64,000 nucleotides of DNA, taken from assembly GCA_002483445.1 (NCBI GenBank), contig DLHY01000153.1, positions 62,001-126,000 of the forward strand, written 5' to 3'. The position numbers and the translations under genes are program-made. Source of the DNA: Blastocatellia bacterium UBA7656. Its GTDB lineage: Bacteria > Acidobacteriota > Blastocatellia > UBA7656. Below, one piece after another: positions 52,089-61,630 of the stretch (within the stretch, counting starts at the first letter, position 1; every line of letters starts with the position of its first letter). The notes beneath the pieces are model-generated. The model had not been told where the DNA came from, ran no database searches, and was given only the letters and a program-made list of their open reading frames with translations.

Positions 52089-55000
52089 ATGAAATCACTA
52101 AACACCGGATCAACGGCGCGCGTGGGCATATTTCTGCTCATCGCCGGACTGATCTTTCCCAATCTGGCGCTGACGGCTATGGCTCAGGCCACAACAGGCG
52201 CGCTTCGCGGCGTGGTGTCTGATTCTTCGGGCGCAGTCGTAACCGATGCCAATGTGACCGCGCGCCATACAGCAACCGGTCTTGAAACCAGGACCAAAAC
52301 GAATTCGGAAGGCATCTACAACTTCCCGCGACTCGCTCCGGGCAATTACCTGCTTGCAGTCGAAAAACAGGGATTCAAGCGGCAGGAGTTTCAGGAAGTG
52401 ACCATACAGATAGGCCAGGATCTAACCATTGACGCTTCGCTTCAGGCCGGACAGGTCTCTGAAACGATCACCGTCACTGCGGCGGGCGAGCAACTGATTC
52501 AGAAGGAGCAGTCGCAGATTTCGAACACCTTCGAGAGCCGCAAGGTAGCCGAGCTTCCTTCCAACATCAGAGGGGGAGGCATCGACACTCTGGCGCTTCT
52601 GGCTCCGGGAGTCGTTCCCGGTTTCGGCAACGTCAACAACAATGGCACGACGCTCAGTGTCAACGGTCAGCGAGCGCGCTCGAATAATTTCACCGTCGAC
52701 GGGCAGGATAACAACGACCTCACCATAGGCGGCCCGAACTTCTTCATCACCAACAATGACGCGGTGGGAGAATTTCAGATCATAACGAACAACTTCTCCG
52801 CCGAGTATGGCCGCAATCAGGGCGCGATAGTCAACATCGTGACCAAAGCGGGAACGAACGACTTCCACGGCACGCTCTCCTGGTCGCATCGCAACCGAAA
52901 GCTGTTCGATTCGATGACCAACATCGAGCGGCGCACGAACAACAATGGCAAGGGCGATCCCGATCCCTTCCTCAACAACGTCTACAGCGGAACCATAGGC
53001 GGCCCCATCAAGAGAGACCGGTTGTGGTTCTTCGGCAGCTATCAATACACCTCATCGCGAAACACGGCGACTCTTCAAGCGACCAATCCGGCCATCGCTG
53101 CTGAAGAGTTGAGCCGACTCAAGGCCGATTTTCCGGGCAACGCGGTCATCGCCACGCTTGCGGATTTCTCTTCGTTTGCCCTCAACGATTTCGGCTCCCT
53201 CTCGGAGCGAACCGATTTCCCGCGCAATGAGTTCGTCACCATCGGAGGGAAGACTTATCGCGTCGCCTACCCGCGGCGCGAAGTCGCGCTTCCGGTCAAT
53301 TTCCACGAGCTCAGCGCGCGAGCCGATTACCAGATCAACGACCGTCACAATATCTGGTATCGACACCTCTACCAGACGTCGGACAACAAGAATGCGCTGG
53401 TCGGGCTTAATGGTTTCACTGGAGATATTCCGACATCGGGCAGACTGGGAGGCGCGCAGTTCACCAGTCAACTGTCGAATTCGGCGGTCAACGAATTTCG
53501 CTTTCTCTTCAACCGACTGAGCGTCATATTCGGCGGCGGTTGTGAGGGGCTGAAGGGTTGCATACCGCATCCCGATAACATCGGCGATGGATTGACAAGT
53601 ATCGCTTTCACCGGTTTCATCAGCAGCGGCGGCGCTTCCATTCAGGGCATCGGCGCGGCAAATACTCTGCCTCAGGGTCGCGAGGTCTCCATCTATCAGT
53701 TCGCCGACAATTTCTCGAAAACGCTCGGACGGCATCAACTGAAGATAGGGGCTGACGTTCGCCGCCTCACCAACTCCGTGCCGTTCCTGCCGAGCGTCAA
53801 CGGAACTTTCTCGATAGGCAGCGCGGCGCGCGTGCTTGACAATCGCCCTGCGACCGTCACTCTGGCAGCCGGACAGGTCAGGATCGATTACAACGAAACT
53901 GATCAGTTCTATTACTTCCAGGATGACTGGAAGATGCTGGACAATCTGACTCTCAACATCGGCGTGCGCTACGAGTATACCGGGCAGCCCATCAACACGC
54001 TGCACGATCTGTCGCTTGAGCGCGAGTCGAATCCTCAAACCGCGCTCTGGCGTCAGAACCTGCCCGTCGAGGCGCGAACCTTTCCCAAAATCCCCGCCGA
54101 CAAGAATAACTGGGCTCCTCGCGTGGGATTTGCGTGGCGTCCTTCGTTTGGGGGCGGGCTGGGCAAGTGGCTCGTGGGCGAGCAGGATCAAACGGTCATT
54201 CGCGGCGGCTATTCGATAGCCTACGATCCGAGCGTTCACAACATCCTGCTCAACGTCTCGACCTCTTCGCCTCTGGTGTTTTTGAACACGGTGGTCAACC
54301 CGACGGCGGGGGCGGTCACTTTCCCGCTTCCAGCCAGCCCGACCGGGTCATCGGTTCAGGAATTCGCCCGCGCCAATAACCTGATCCGCGTGAACACCTT
54401 CGATCCCAGGTTCCTCAATCAGACCAGCGTAGCAGGAGATTTCCATTCGCCTTACGCGCAGCAGTGGTCGCTTGGAGTCCAGCGCGAGATCGCCCGCAAC
54501 AATGTCGTGGAAGTCCGCTATGTCGGAACCCGTTCGATAGGTCTTTTCCAGACCCTCAATGGCAATCCGCGAATTGATCGTCTGGTGAACGGTTTTACGG
54601 CCAGCGTTCCGGGGCTGGGCAACGTCACATTCCCCGGATTCCCGAACCTCGTGCCGCGAGGCGTAACTCCGCTCGTCTGCACTGATGACCCGACGACGCC
54701 CGACAACGAAGCGGCCTGCAATGGAAGAGTGAAACGCGCGGGCATCATACGCGCTCGGCACAACACGGCGGTCTCGTCCTATCACGGATTGCAGACTCAG
54801 TATCAGGGCCGCCTCTTCGATCAACTCAACCTGGGAACGTCCTACACCTGGTCGAAGGCGCTCGACAACGCCAGCGAGATATTCTCGTTCTTCGAGACCA
54901 CCTCGCCCCAGCATCCGTTCAACGTGGGCGACGCCGAGCGCAGCTATTCGGGCTTCGATCGCCGTCACGCCCTCTCGATGAACTTCATCTGGGATGTGCC

Positions 55001-55682
55001 TGCCTTCAAGGATCAGAAAGGGATACTGGGCAGGTCGCTCGGCGGATGGCAGATCAACGGGACGTATTTTCTGGCCAACGGGCAGCGGTTCACTCCGTCG
55101 CAGTTGACGACGCGCTTCTTTCTGGGCGCGCGCAGCTACGAGGATCAGCCATACTCGGCGGCGTTTCTCGGCGCGTGGGATGTGTCGCGTCCCTTCTACG
55201 GAAACGCGAATGCTCCGCGCACTTCGGTCGGCATAAGCCAGATCGATGCGGCTCTGATGTTCGGCATCGCGGTGACAGACCGCAACGGATTTCTGGATTT
55301 CGTCGCATTGAATCGCGGCGAGATCAAGCCTGTAGGCAGAGACGGCGTCCGTTACATACTCAACGGGCCGGGGTCGGCGATGATCTTAGGCTCGCCGTTC
55401 GGCGACGTGCCGCGCGGAGTCGAGACCGGGCCGCGTCTGAACAACCTCAACCTCGGCCTTGCCAAAAACACCAGCATAACCGAGAGCCTCCGCCTTCAGT
55501 TCCGGGTCGATATGTTCAACGCGCTCAACCACCCGAATCCGGGCGTGGGATTCATAGTCAATAATGTCACGCCGAATGTTTATATTGAAGGCGCGACCGC
55601 CACAGGCGTCGGTTTCAACGACCGAACAGAAATGGCGTTCGCAAGAAGGGCCATGCAGTTTAGCTTGAAGCTGACCTTCTAG
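52089..55682 (+). CDS. Oar-like TonB-dependent outer-membrane receptor with carboxypeptidase-regulatory-like domain
   Basis: A 1197-residue outer-membrane protein of the type greatly expanded in acidobacteria. Signal peptide about 1-32, then a carboxypeptidase-regulatory-like domain (about 35-115, ALRGVVSDSSGAVVTDANVT), a plug domain (about 120-260, SVNGQRARSNNFTVDGQDNND and ITNNFSAEYGRNQGAIVNIVTK) and a 22-strand-type beta barrel ending in MQFSLKLTF with the terminal Phe used for outer-membrane insertion. The ligand is unknown; carbohydrate or peptide import is usual. Strong ribosome site AGGAGG. The divergent winged-helix TPR regulator may control it. Confidence 0.9.
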   Translation: MKSLNTGSTARVGIFLLIAGLIFPNLALTAMAQATTGALRGVVSDSSGAVVTDANVTARHTATGLETRTKTNSEGIYNFPRLAPGNYLLAVEKQGFKRQEFQEVTIQIGQDLTIDASLQAGQVSETITVTAAGEQLIQKEQSQISNTFESRKVAELPSNIRGGGIDTLALLAPGVVPGFGNVNNNGTTLSVNGQRARSNNFTVDGQDNNDLTIGGPNFFITNNDAVGEFQIITNNFSAEYGRNQGAIVNIVTKAGTNDFHGTLSWSHRNRKLFDSMTNIERRTNNNGKGDPDPFLNNVYSGTIGGPIKRDRLWFFGSYQYTSSRNTATLQATNPAIAAEELSRLKADFPGNAVIATLADFSSFALNDFGSLSERTDFPRNEFVTIGGKTYRVAYPRREVALPVNFHELSARADYQINDRHNIWYRHLYQTSDNKNALVGLNGFTGDIPTSGRLGGAQFTSQLSNSAVNEFRFLFNRLSVIFGGGCEGLKGCIPHPDNIGDGLTSIAFTGFISSGGASIQGIGAANTLPQGREVSIYQFADNFSKTLGRHQLKIGADVRRLTNSVPFLPSVNGTFSIGSAARVLDNRPATVTLAAGQVRIDYNETDQFYYFQDDWKMLDNLTLNIGVRYEYTGQPINTLHDLSLERESNPQTALWRQNLPVEARTFPKIPADKNNWAPRVGFAWRPSFGGGLGKWLVGEQDQTVIRGGYSIAYDPSVHNILLNVSTSSPLVFLNTVVNPTAGAVTFPLPASPTGSSVQEFARANNLIRVNTFDPRFLNQTSVAGDFHSPYAQQWSLGVQREIARNNVVEVRYVGTRSIGLFQTLNGNPRIDRLVNGFTASVPGLGNVTFPGFPNLVPRGVTPLVCTDDPTTPDNEAACNGRVKRAGIIRARHNTAVSSYHGLQTQYQGRLFDQLNLGTSYTWSKALDNASEIFSFFETTSPQHPFNVGDAERSYSGFDRRHALSMNFIWDVPAFKDQKGILGRSLGGWQINGTYFLANGQRFTPSQLTTRFFLGARSYEDQPYSAAFLGAWDVSRPFYGNANAPRTSVGISQIDAALMFGIAVTDRNGFLDFVALNRGEIKPVGRDGVRYILNGPGSAMILGSPFGDVPRGVETGPRLNNLNLGLAKNTSITESLRLQFRVDMFNALNHPNPGVGFIVNNVTPNVYIEGATATGVGFNDRTEMAFARRAMQFSLKLTF

Positions 55683-55711
55683 CCGGTCGCAAGATCGCCA
55701 TCAATACAACT

Positions 55712-55734
55712 GCGGGAGGGATTATCCCTCCCGC
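55712..55734 (+). terminator. Stable hairpin after the TonB receptor gene
   Basis: GCGGGAGGGA (55712-55721), a TTA loop and TCCCTCCCGC (55725-55734) form a perfect 10-base-pair stem 30 bases after the stop. It lacks a T run, so it may protect the transcript end or pause transcription without intrinsic termination. Confidence 0.6.
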
Positions 55735-55826
55735 GCTCTCACCCTTGTGGAGACGCCAGAGCAATCTATCCGCTGTGACTTGATCACTCCGGGTCTCCCT
55801 TCAACAGCCTTAACAAGGAGGATTCA

Positions 55827-56324
55827 ATGAGAAGGACACTATTGATCGTGCTTGCTTTGTTGCTTCTGGTCATACCCTCGATCACCGCCAGTTCCAAAGG
55901 CTCCGGCGATGAGACGGTGCTGAAGTTCACAAGAATGGTAGCAGTGGACGGCCCGTATGTAGGGCCAACAAATCCTATTCGGGGTGTGCCGGGCGGCAAT
56001 GCGCCCTGGGCTATCTCGGAGGGCAAAGTGACGCTTAGCTCAAGCGGAAAACTACAAGTGAAGGTTCGAGGGCTGATACTTCCCGGCCCGCCTTTTAACG
56101 GAACCAACCCTCTCCCGGACTTCCGCGCAATGGTCATGTGCAATTGCATAGACGGATCGGGGAACCCTTCGGTCGTCAGCATCAGCACGGGACTGTATCC
56201 GGCGACTACTACGGGCAATTCGGATATCGAGGAGACGCTCTCGCTGCCGAGTCCCTGTATCGATCCTGTCGTCTTCGTGATGCATCCTGCTGCAGGAAGA
56301 TGGTTCGCGGTGACGGGCTTCTGA
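55827..56324 (+). CDS. Small secreted protein of unknown function
   Basis: A 165-residue protein with signal peptide (MRRTLLIVLALLLLVIPSITAS, cleavage about 22). The mature part is a beta-rich domain (VLKFTRMVAVDGPYVG, GKLQVKVRGLIL, RAMVMCNCIDGS, PCIDPVVFVMHPAAGRWFAVTGF) with three cysteines (CNC and PCID) that may form a disulfide. The pattern resembles small secreted beta-barrel proteins common in acidobacteria, without known function. GGAGG ribosome site. Ends at a clear intrinsic terminator. Confidence 0.7.
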   Translation: MRRTLLIVLALLLLVIPSITASSKGSGDETVLKFTRMVAVDGPYVGPTNPIRGVPGGNAPWAISEGKVTLSSSGKLQVKVRGLILPGPPFNGTNPLPDFRAMVMCNCIDGSGNPSVVSISTGLYPATTTGNSDIEETLSLPSPCIDPVVFVMHPAAGRWFAVTGF

Positions 56325-56410
56325 TCGCGCGCCGAAAAAGACACAAGCTGATCGGTGATGAGCGACCAGCGATCAGCCAGACATCTCACCTTGCGTAGTC
56401 CTTACACTCG

Positions 56411-56441
56411 AAGGGAGAGGCTCGTGCCTTTCCCTTTTTTT
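56411..56441 (+). terminator. Rho-independent terminator
   Basis: AAGGGAGAGGC (56411-56421), loop TCGT, GCCTTTCCCTT (56426-56436), then TTTTTT: an 11-base-pair stem with one G-U pair and a long U tract. It serves the small secreted-protein gene and abuts the stop of the convergent fabI. Confidence 0.85.
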
Positions 56442-57209
56442 TCACATGCCCATGATGTTGTAGCCGCTGTCGACGTGGAGTATCTCGCCCGTCACCCCTC
56501 GCGAAAGGTCAGAGAGAAGAAACAGCGCGGCGTCAGCCACCTGATCCTGATCGACGTTGCGACGAAGAGGCGCGTGATTGCGCATGTGTTCAAGTATCTT
56601 GATGAACCCGCCTATGCCTGCCGACGCAAGCGTGCGAATCGGCCCCGCCGATATCGCGTTGACTCTTATCCCAAGCGGGCCGAGGTCATGCGCCAGATAG
56701 CGCACGCTCATGTCGAGCGCGGCTTTCGCCACGCCCATCACGTTGTAGTGCGGGATGACTCGCTCCCCGCCGAGATAGGTCAGCGTCAGTATGCTGCCCG
56801 CGCGGCCTTCCATAAGAGGGGCGGCTCGTCGCGCAATGGCGGCCAGCGAGTAGGCGCTGATGTCCTGAGCTATGCGAAAGCCCTCGCGCGATGTGTTCAT
56901 GTATTCGCCTTCTAGTTCTTCCTTGAGAGCGAAGGCTATGCCGTGAACGACGAAATCGAGATGCCCCATTCCTTCCTTTGCGCGGGCGAAGACCGCTTCG
57001 ATCTCTTCGTCCTTTGTCACATCGCAGGGAAGCACGAGCGGGTCTTTGAGCGACGCGGCAAGCTCGCGGGCATTTTCTTCCAATCGTTCGCCCTGATAAG
57101 TGAGAGCTATTCGCGCGCCTTCTTCATCGGCGCGTCGGGCTATGGCCCAGGCGAGGCTGCGCTTGTTGGCGACTCCGAAAATTATTCCTGTCTTTCCTTC
57201 CAAAAGCAT
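56442..57209 (-). CDS. fabI: Enoyl-[acyl-carrier-protein] reductase (NADH) FabI
   Basis: A 255-residue short-chain dehydrogenase that reduces enoyl-ACP in the last step of each fatty acid elongation cycle. The start is ATG 57209 (MLLEGKTGIIFGVANKRSL); the frame upstream runs through a repeat array and cannot be coding. The glycine-rich nucleotide motif is GVANKRSLAWAIA (about 11-23) and the catalytic pair is Y-x6-K in YNVMGVAKAALD (about 156-163), as in FabI and unlike FabL/FabV. The triclosan-type target is thus present. It is transcribed just downstream of an M28 peptidase gene. Confidence 0.92.
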   Translation of the reverse strand: MLLEGKTGIIFGVANKRSLAWAIARRADEEGARIALTYQGERLEENARELAASLKDPLVLPCDVTKDEEIEAVFARAKEGMGHLDFVVHGIAFALKEELEGEYMNTSREGFRIAQDISAYSLAAIARRAAPLMEGRAGSILTLTYLGGERVIPHYNVMGVAKAALDMSVRYLAHDLGPLGIRVNAISAGPIRTLASAGIGGFIKILEHMRNHAPLRRNVDQDQVADAALFLLSDLSRGVTGEILHVDSGYNIMGM

Positions 57210-57216
57210 GATCTCT

Positions 57217-57294
57217 TCGTCCTTTGTCCTTTGTCCCTTGTCCTTTGTCATTTGTCATTGGCAAAGGACAAATGACAAGGGACAAGGGACAAAT
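57217..57294. repeat. Large inverted heptamer array (CCTTTGT / ACAAAGG)
   Basis: TTCGTCCTTTGTCCTTTGTC and further units fill 57217-57260; CAAAGGACAAATGACAAGGG and further units fill 57262-57293. Units are CCTTTGT, CCCTTGT, CATTTGT and their complements. The two arms meet with almost no loop, so a very long hairpin is possible between the M28 stop and the fabI start. Confidence 0.8.
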
Positions 57295-57296
57295 AT

Positions 57297-59096
57297 TCAT
57301 TGCCTTTTTTCAGGCGTGATCTTCAAGGTTGTCTCTTTTCCGTCGCGGCGAATGACGACATCGATCTCTTCCCCGGCGCGAAGCTCTCCGAGCGCGTAGG
57401 TGTAATCGTAGACGTTTTTGATCGGGAGATTGCCGATTCGGATTATCACATCGCCCGCTCGCAGTCCCGCTTTTTCAGCAGGCGAACCTGCGCGCACGCC
57501 GTCGAGCTTCAATCCGTCATTCGAATCCCCGTAGCTCGGCACCGTTCCGAGATAAACCCGAAAGCCGCGCCCCGCGGGCCTCGATTCCGTCTTCACTTTC
57601 GTGAAGGCTATGCGCTGAGGCTCGTTCGCTATCGACAAGGCGATGTCGCGGACGAGCGCGGCTATGCGAGTCGCGCCCGCAGAGTTGACCTTTTCAGACG
57701 TGTCCGATGGCTTGTGATAATCGTCGTGCGTGCCGGTGAAGAAGAACAAAACCGGCACGTCGCGCAGATAAAAAGATTGATGATCGCTTGGCCCTAAGCC
57801 GTCCTGATTGAAACTCATCCTGAAACGATTGCCGTTAGCAGTCGCGTTGAGTCGTTCGAGCAACGGCTGCCAAGCAGGCGAAGTGCCTACGCCTCCGATG
57901 GTGAGCGCGTCGTTTCGCAATCTTCCGACCATATCCATGTTGAGCATCGCGACGGTCGAGGCTAGAGGCACGACCGGATTTTTCGTGTAGGCAGCCGAGC
58001 CTAGCAATCCGAGTTCTTCGGCAGAAAAGGCTATGAAGACGATGCTTCGCCGGGGGCGAGCGACGGCCATCACTCGCGCAAGTTCGAGAAGAGCCGATGT
58101 GCCTGATGCGTTGTCGTCTGCGCCGTGATGAATCGCGCCTACGGGTCGGGCCGCAAGCGATTCCGGCCCGCCCAATCCCAAGTGATCATAGTGCGCGCCG
58201 ATGATGATGTATTCTGAAGCCATCTGCGGATCGCTGCCGCGAAGTATGCCGACGACATTCGAAGCCTTGCCTTCGACTTTCACAACGTCGGTTTTGAATT
58301 CGACTGTCGACGTGAGCGACCACGACGACGAGTTTTCTTTCGCGCGCTTTTCCGCGTCTGAGACAGAAGATTTTTCTGAAGCGAGAAGCGAATCAGCGGC
58401 CTTGCGGCTTAAAACGACAGCCGGGATGCTCGCGTCTAAAAAGTTCAAATCGTGGCCAAGTCGTGAAAGGCTATCATCGCGAAAATTTGTTTCAGTGCTG
58501 ATGAAGATGACTCCGCGAGCGCCCTTCTCGCGGGCTTTGATGGTTTTCTTTTGAACCTCAAGTCCGGGCTGCGTGTATTCGGCAAATCGAGAGTGCGGGT
58601 TGTCGCCGTCAGGGCTGCCGCGAAGAAGGAGAACGATTTTTCCTTTCACATCCGAGGCGTAGTTGTCGTATTGAAGTTCCGGCGCGCTGATGCCGTAGCC
58701 GACGAATACGACGCTGGCGGACGCGACGGTTGAAGAAGAAAATGCAAGCGGCATGAAATCTTCTTCGACTTTCAGCAATCGCGATTGAGGCGTTTTCATC
58801 TGAAAGCGATTTTCTCTGCCGAGTCGCACGCTTGAGATGAACGGGAAGGGCTGAAGGAAGCTTGCTTTGGGTCGCAGTCCGACATCGCGAAACTGTTTTG
58901 CGATGTATTGAGCGGCCATCTCCGCTCCCTCGGTGCCTGCGCGTCGGCCCTGCAATTTGTCCGACGCAAGATATGCGACGTGACTGGCGATGCGCTGGGG
59001 CGAGGGTTCGGATTTGGAAGATTGCAGCGACGCGCTTGAAGGATGGATGAGCAGCGCAGCGGCGAATAAAAAGAGAGTGATTTTTCTTTTCATCAA
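57297..59096 (-). CDS. Secreted M28-family zinc aminopeptidase with PA and PDZ domains
   Basis: A 599-residue exported peptidase. Signal peptide about 1-23, a short N-terminal peptidase segment, a protease-associated domain (about 125-260, VFVGYGISAPELQYDNYA), the M28 catalytic core (about 270-500) and a C-terminal PDZ domain (about 510-597, GLKLDGVRAGSPAEKAGLRAGD). Zinc and catalytic residues are visible: GAHYDHLG, GADDNASG, FSAEELGLLGS, MLNMDMVGR and HDDYHKPSDT. The enzyme should cut amino-terminal residues from peptides in the periplasm or outside. Co-directional with fabI but likely with independent function. Confidence 0.9.
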   Translation of the reverse strand: MMKRKITLFLFAAALLIHPSSASLQSSKSEPSPQRIASHVAYLASDKLQGRRAGTEGAEMAAQYIAKQFRDVGLRPKASFLQPFPFISSVRLGRENRFQMKTPQSRLLKVEEDFMPLAFSSSTVASASVVFVGYGISAPELQYDNYASDVKGKIVLLLRGSPDGDNPHSRFAEYTQPGLEVQKKTIKAREKGARGVIFISTETNFRDDSLSRLGHDLNFLDASIPAVVLSRKAADSLLASEKSSVSDAEKRAKENSSSWSLTSTVEFKTDVVKVEGKASNVVGILRGSDPQMASEYIIIGAHYDHLGLGGPESLAARPVGAIHHGADDNASGTSALLELARVMAVARPRRSIVFIAFSAEELGLLGSAAYTKNPVVPLASTVAMLNMDMVGRLRNDALTIGGVGTSPAWQPLLERLNATANGNRFRMSFNQDGLGPSDHQSFYLRDVPVLFFFTGTHDDYHKPSDTSEKVNSAGATRIAALVRDIALSIANEPQRIAFTKVKTESRPAGRGFRVYLGTVPSYGDSNDGLKLDGVRAGSPAEKAGLRAGDVIIRIGNLPIKNVYDYTYALGELRAGEEIDVVIRRDGKETTLKITPEKRQ

Positions 59097-59178
59097 AAAC
59101 TCCGGTTCGGGCAGATGATGGCGTTTCCTTTTAACTTGAGAAGCAAGCAGAGATCATATCCATCCGCGCAAACGAGTG

Positions 59179-60480
59179 TCAATTCTGCGGCCTTTTGTTT
59201 GAGGCGAAGCGGTAGGCGAGATATATGACGAGTCCGGTCGCGGCGGCTATCGCCGAATCGCGCGCCTGCTGCCTTGTGCTGTTAGACAGCAGCCATCCGG
59301 CCAGTATAAGCGAGGCGATTGAAACCGCGACTCCGGCGGGCGCTTTGAACATAGCCTGAGGAGCGTCGCTCTTCTGGCGCAAAACGGGCAGCGCCGCACA
59401 GGTAGCCGAATAAGCCAGCAGCCGCGCTATCACGCTTATGGTCGCTGCGTAGATGAACGTACCCGAAAGCGTGAGAGCCAGCATTACTCCTGATGTCGCC
59501 AGTATCGCAACGTGCGGAGTGCGAAATTTTTTGTGGGTCGAAGCGAGAGCTTGTGGAAGCTCGCCTCGTTCAGCCATCGCAAACGGCAATCGCGAGCCTG
59601 CAAGGATGATGACGATCAGATTGCCGATGATCGAGATGAGTGCGCCCACTGAAATGATAGACGCGCCCGCTTTACCCATGAAGTTGCCGAAGGCATGGGC
59701 AAGAGGTGTCTTTGAAGTTGCAAGCTCAGGCAGCGTGCCTATGCAAACTATCTGGATCAGCATATAGATAACCGCAACTACTCCGATCGCGGTCAGGATA
59801 GCTCTGGGAAGATTGCGCCGCGGATCATCGACTTCACCGGCGGGAATCACTGCCATTTCGAATCCGGTGAAAGCGTAAATCAGAACCAGCACCGATGAGG
59901 AGAATTTGTCGTAATCGGGCCGCGTCGCGAAGGAGAAGCTCTCAGCGTTGAGAAAGAAAAGGCCGACCGTGATGAACAGCATTATCGGGAGAAGCTTGCC
60001 GATGGTGAAGACATTGCTGGCTATCGCGGCGTCGCGCACGCCGACGATGTTGACGAAGGTGAGCGCGACGACGACGACGATTATTATCACCGCCCGCCAC
60101 ACAGGCGTATTCGCCGCCGAAATGAAGAGGCTCAGATATTCGACAAACAGATTGCAGTTTGCGGCAAAGGCCGTCAGTCGAGCTATCCACATCAGCCAGC
60201 CGACTTCGAATCCGACGACCGGGCCGAACGCCTCGCGCGCATAAAGATACGGGCCGCCCGTGTCGCTCATACGGCTGCCCACTTCGGCGAAGCACAGAAC
60301 TATCATCGAAACGACTAAGGCGCAGGCCGCGAAAGCTATGAGGCTGTACGCGCCTATGCGGCTGAAGACTTCAGACGGCAATCCGAATATGCCCGCGCCG
60401 ATGATCCCGTTGATGGCGACGGCCACGAGATCCCAGCGGCGGATGCCGCGAACAAGTCCTTCGCCTCGCGTTTGATTCAT
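59179..60480 (-). CDS. Amino acid/polyamine (APC family) permease
   Basis: A 433-residue transporter with about twelve membrane helices. The unwound first-helix motif GIIGAGIFGLP (about 25-35) and the consensus FAEVGSRMSDTGGPYLYAREAFGPVVGFEVGW of helix 2-3 identify the APC superfamily. YAFTGFEMAVIPAGEVDDPRRNLPRAI is the helix 6 signature. Substrate not predictable; cationic or neutral amino acids are usual. No binding protein or enzyme partner is adjacent. It diverges from the ECF sigma factor gene. Confidence 0.87.
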   Translation of the reverse strand: MNQTRGEGLVRGIRRWDLVAVAINGIIGAGIFGLPSEVFSRIGAYSLIAFAACALVVSMIVLCFAEVGSRMSDTGGPYLYAREAFGPVVGFEVGWLMWIARLTAFAANCNLFVEYLSLFISAANTPVWRAVIIIVVVVALTFVNIVGVRDAAIASNVFTIGKLLPIMLFITVGLFFLNAESFSFATRPDYDKFSSSVLVLIYAFTGFEMAVIPAGEVDDPRRNLPRAILTAIGVVAVIYMLIQIVCIGTLPELATSKTPLAHAFGNFMGKAGASIISVGALISIIGNLIVIILAGSRLPFAMAERGELPQALASTHKKFRTPHVAILATSGVMLALTLSGTFIYAATISVIARLLAYSATCAALPVLRQKSDAPQAMFKAPAGVAVSIASLILAGWLLSNSTRQQARDSAIAAATGLVIYLAYRFASNKRPQN

Positions 60481-60696
60481 TCGCTAAATCCTGTGGGGCT
60501 TGATTGTGGCTTAAAACAAACGGGGTTGCAACCTGACAGGCCGGATGGTTTCCGCATGACGGGAACGGAATCCGTTGGTAATAACAACTTCATTTGACTC
60601 ACACTCGCCTCTTTTGATATTCTCGTCCGGCCTTGGTGGTCAGGAAAAAGATATGCCGAATTTTTGCAGGTTATAACCCGCCATTTCTCCCTTGAC

Positions 60697-61617
60697 ATGG
60701 CTTCAGCCAACACTCCGACCATCTGTCAGGGCTGTGAGGTAACGGTCTTGAAGCAGGAAGCCGATCCTTTTCCGCCGGAAGAAATAATGACCGTCGTCGA
60801 GCGCGCCAAAGAAGGCGACGTTGATGCTTTCTGGCGACTCGTCGAGCCTTTCCAGCAGTGCCTCTATGTTACCGCTTATTCTATGTTGAGAAATGCGGGC
60901 GATGCTGAAGAAGTCGTGCAGGAAACGATGTTGAAGGCTCTCAAGCACCTCGATCAACTCAAAGACGGACATCGCTTCAGAGGCTGGCTCATGACAATCG
61001 CCACTAACGAAGCGCGCATGATCATGCGGAAGGGGATGAAAGAGGTTTCCTTCGAAGACGACGCGGAGTGGGATCCAAAGATATTCTCTCTGCGCGACTA
61101 TGCCGATTGGAAAGACGTTCCCTCGGACGCTCTGGAGCGAAAAGAGGTATGGGAGGCTGTTCATCGCGCCATGCAGTCTCTAAGCCCCGCCTGCCGGGAG
61201 GTCTTCGTATTGCGCGATGTCCAGCATTTCACCGTGCCGGAGGTGGCCGACATACTCGCGATAAACGAAGACAAAGTCAGCGTCAGGCTCCATCGGGCCA
61301 GACTTCAAATGCGCGATCTCCTCGCTCCTCTTTTCCGCGAGCCGCTTTCGCCGTGGATTCCGATGAAGATGATGGCTGATATGTCAGCGATCATGATTCA
61401 CAGGTTAGTGAGTTGCAAAAAGGTTCTCAGAGAAATCTCCAGCTACATAGATGGAGAGGTGAATCCGGACTTGCGCGCACGGATCGAAGAGCATTTGAAA
61501 TATTGTCGGCGATGCAAACTCGTCCTCAATACGACTCGCAAAATACTTTACCTCGTGGCCGATGACAAAGTTCTCATCCCGCCGTTTGCCATCAAGGGCA
61601 GACAAATTCCGCATTGA
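60697..61617 (+). CDS. ECF-type RNA polymerase sigma factor fused to a C-terminal anti-sigma zinc domain
   Basis: About 306 residues. Sigma region 2 (about 30-100: AKEGDVDAFWRLVEPF, YSMLRNAGDAEEVVQETMLKALKHL) and region 4 (about 150-215: SLSPACREVFVLRDVQHFTVPEVADILAINEDKVSVRLHRARLQMRDLL) are joined to a C-terminal zinc-binding anti-sigma domain (about 243-295: SCKKVLREISSYIDGEVNPDL, HLKYCRRC) with the C...HxxxCxxC pattern. Usually this domain is in the partner anti-sigma protein, so here the sigma factor may restrain itself. The start at ATG 60697 lacks a ribosome site; ATG 60788 (GGAAG upstream) is an alternative. Followed by a free paralogue of the zinc domain. Confidence 0.82.
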   Translation: MASANTPTICQGCEVTVLKQEADPFPPEEIMTVVERAKEGDVDAFWRLVEPFQQCLYVTAYSMLRNAGDAEEVVQETMLKALKHLDQLKDGHRFRGWLMTIATNEARMIMRKGMKEVSFEDDAEWDPKIFSLRDYADWKDVPSDALERKEVWEAVHRAMQSLSPACREVFVLRDVQHFTVPEVADILAINEDKVSVRLHRARLQMRDLLAPLFREPLSPWIPMKMMADMSAIMIHRLVSCKKVLREISSYIDGEVNPDLRARIEEHLKYCRRCKLVLNTTRKILYLVADDKVLIPPFAIKGRQIPH

Positions 61618-61630
61618 GTCGAACGCGCCC

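Noticed and set aside
53052..54239. A 395-codon minus-strand frame inside the TonB receptor gene
   Set aside because: Shadow of the barrel-encoding frame; no motif and no start signal.
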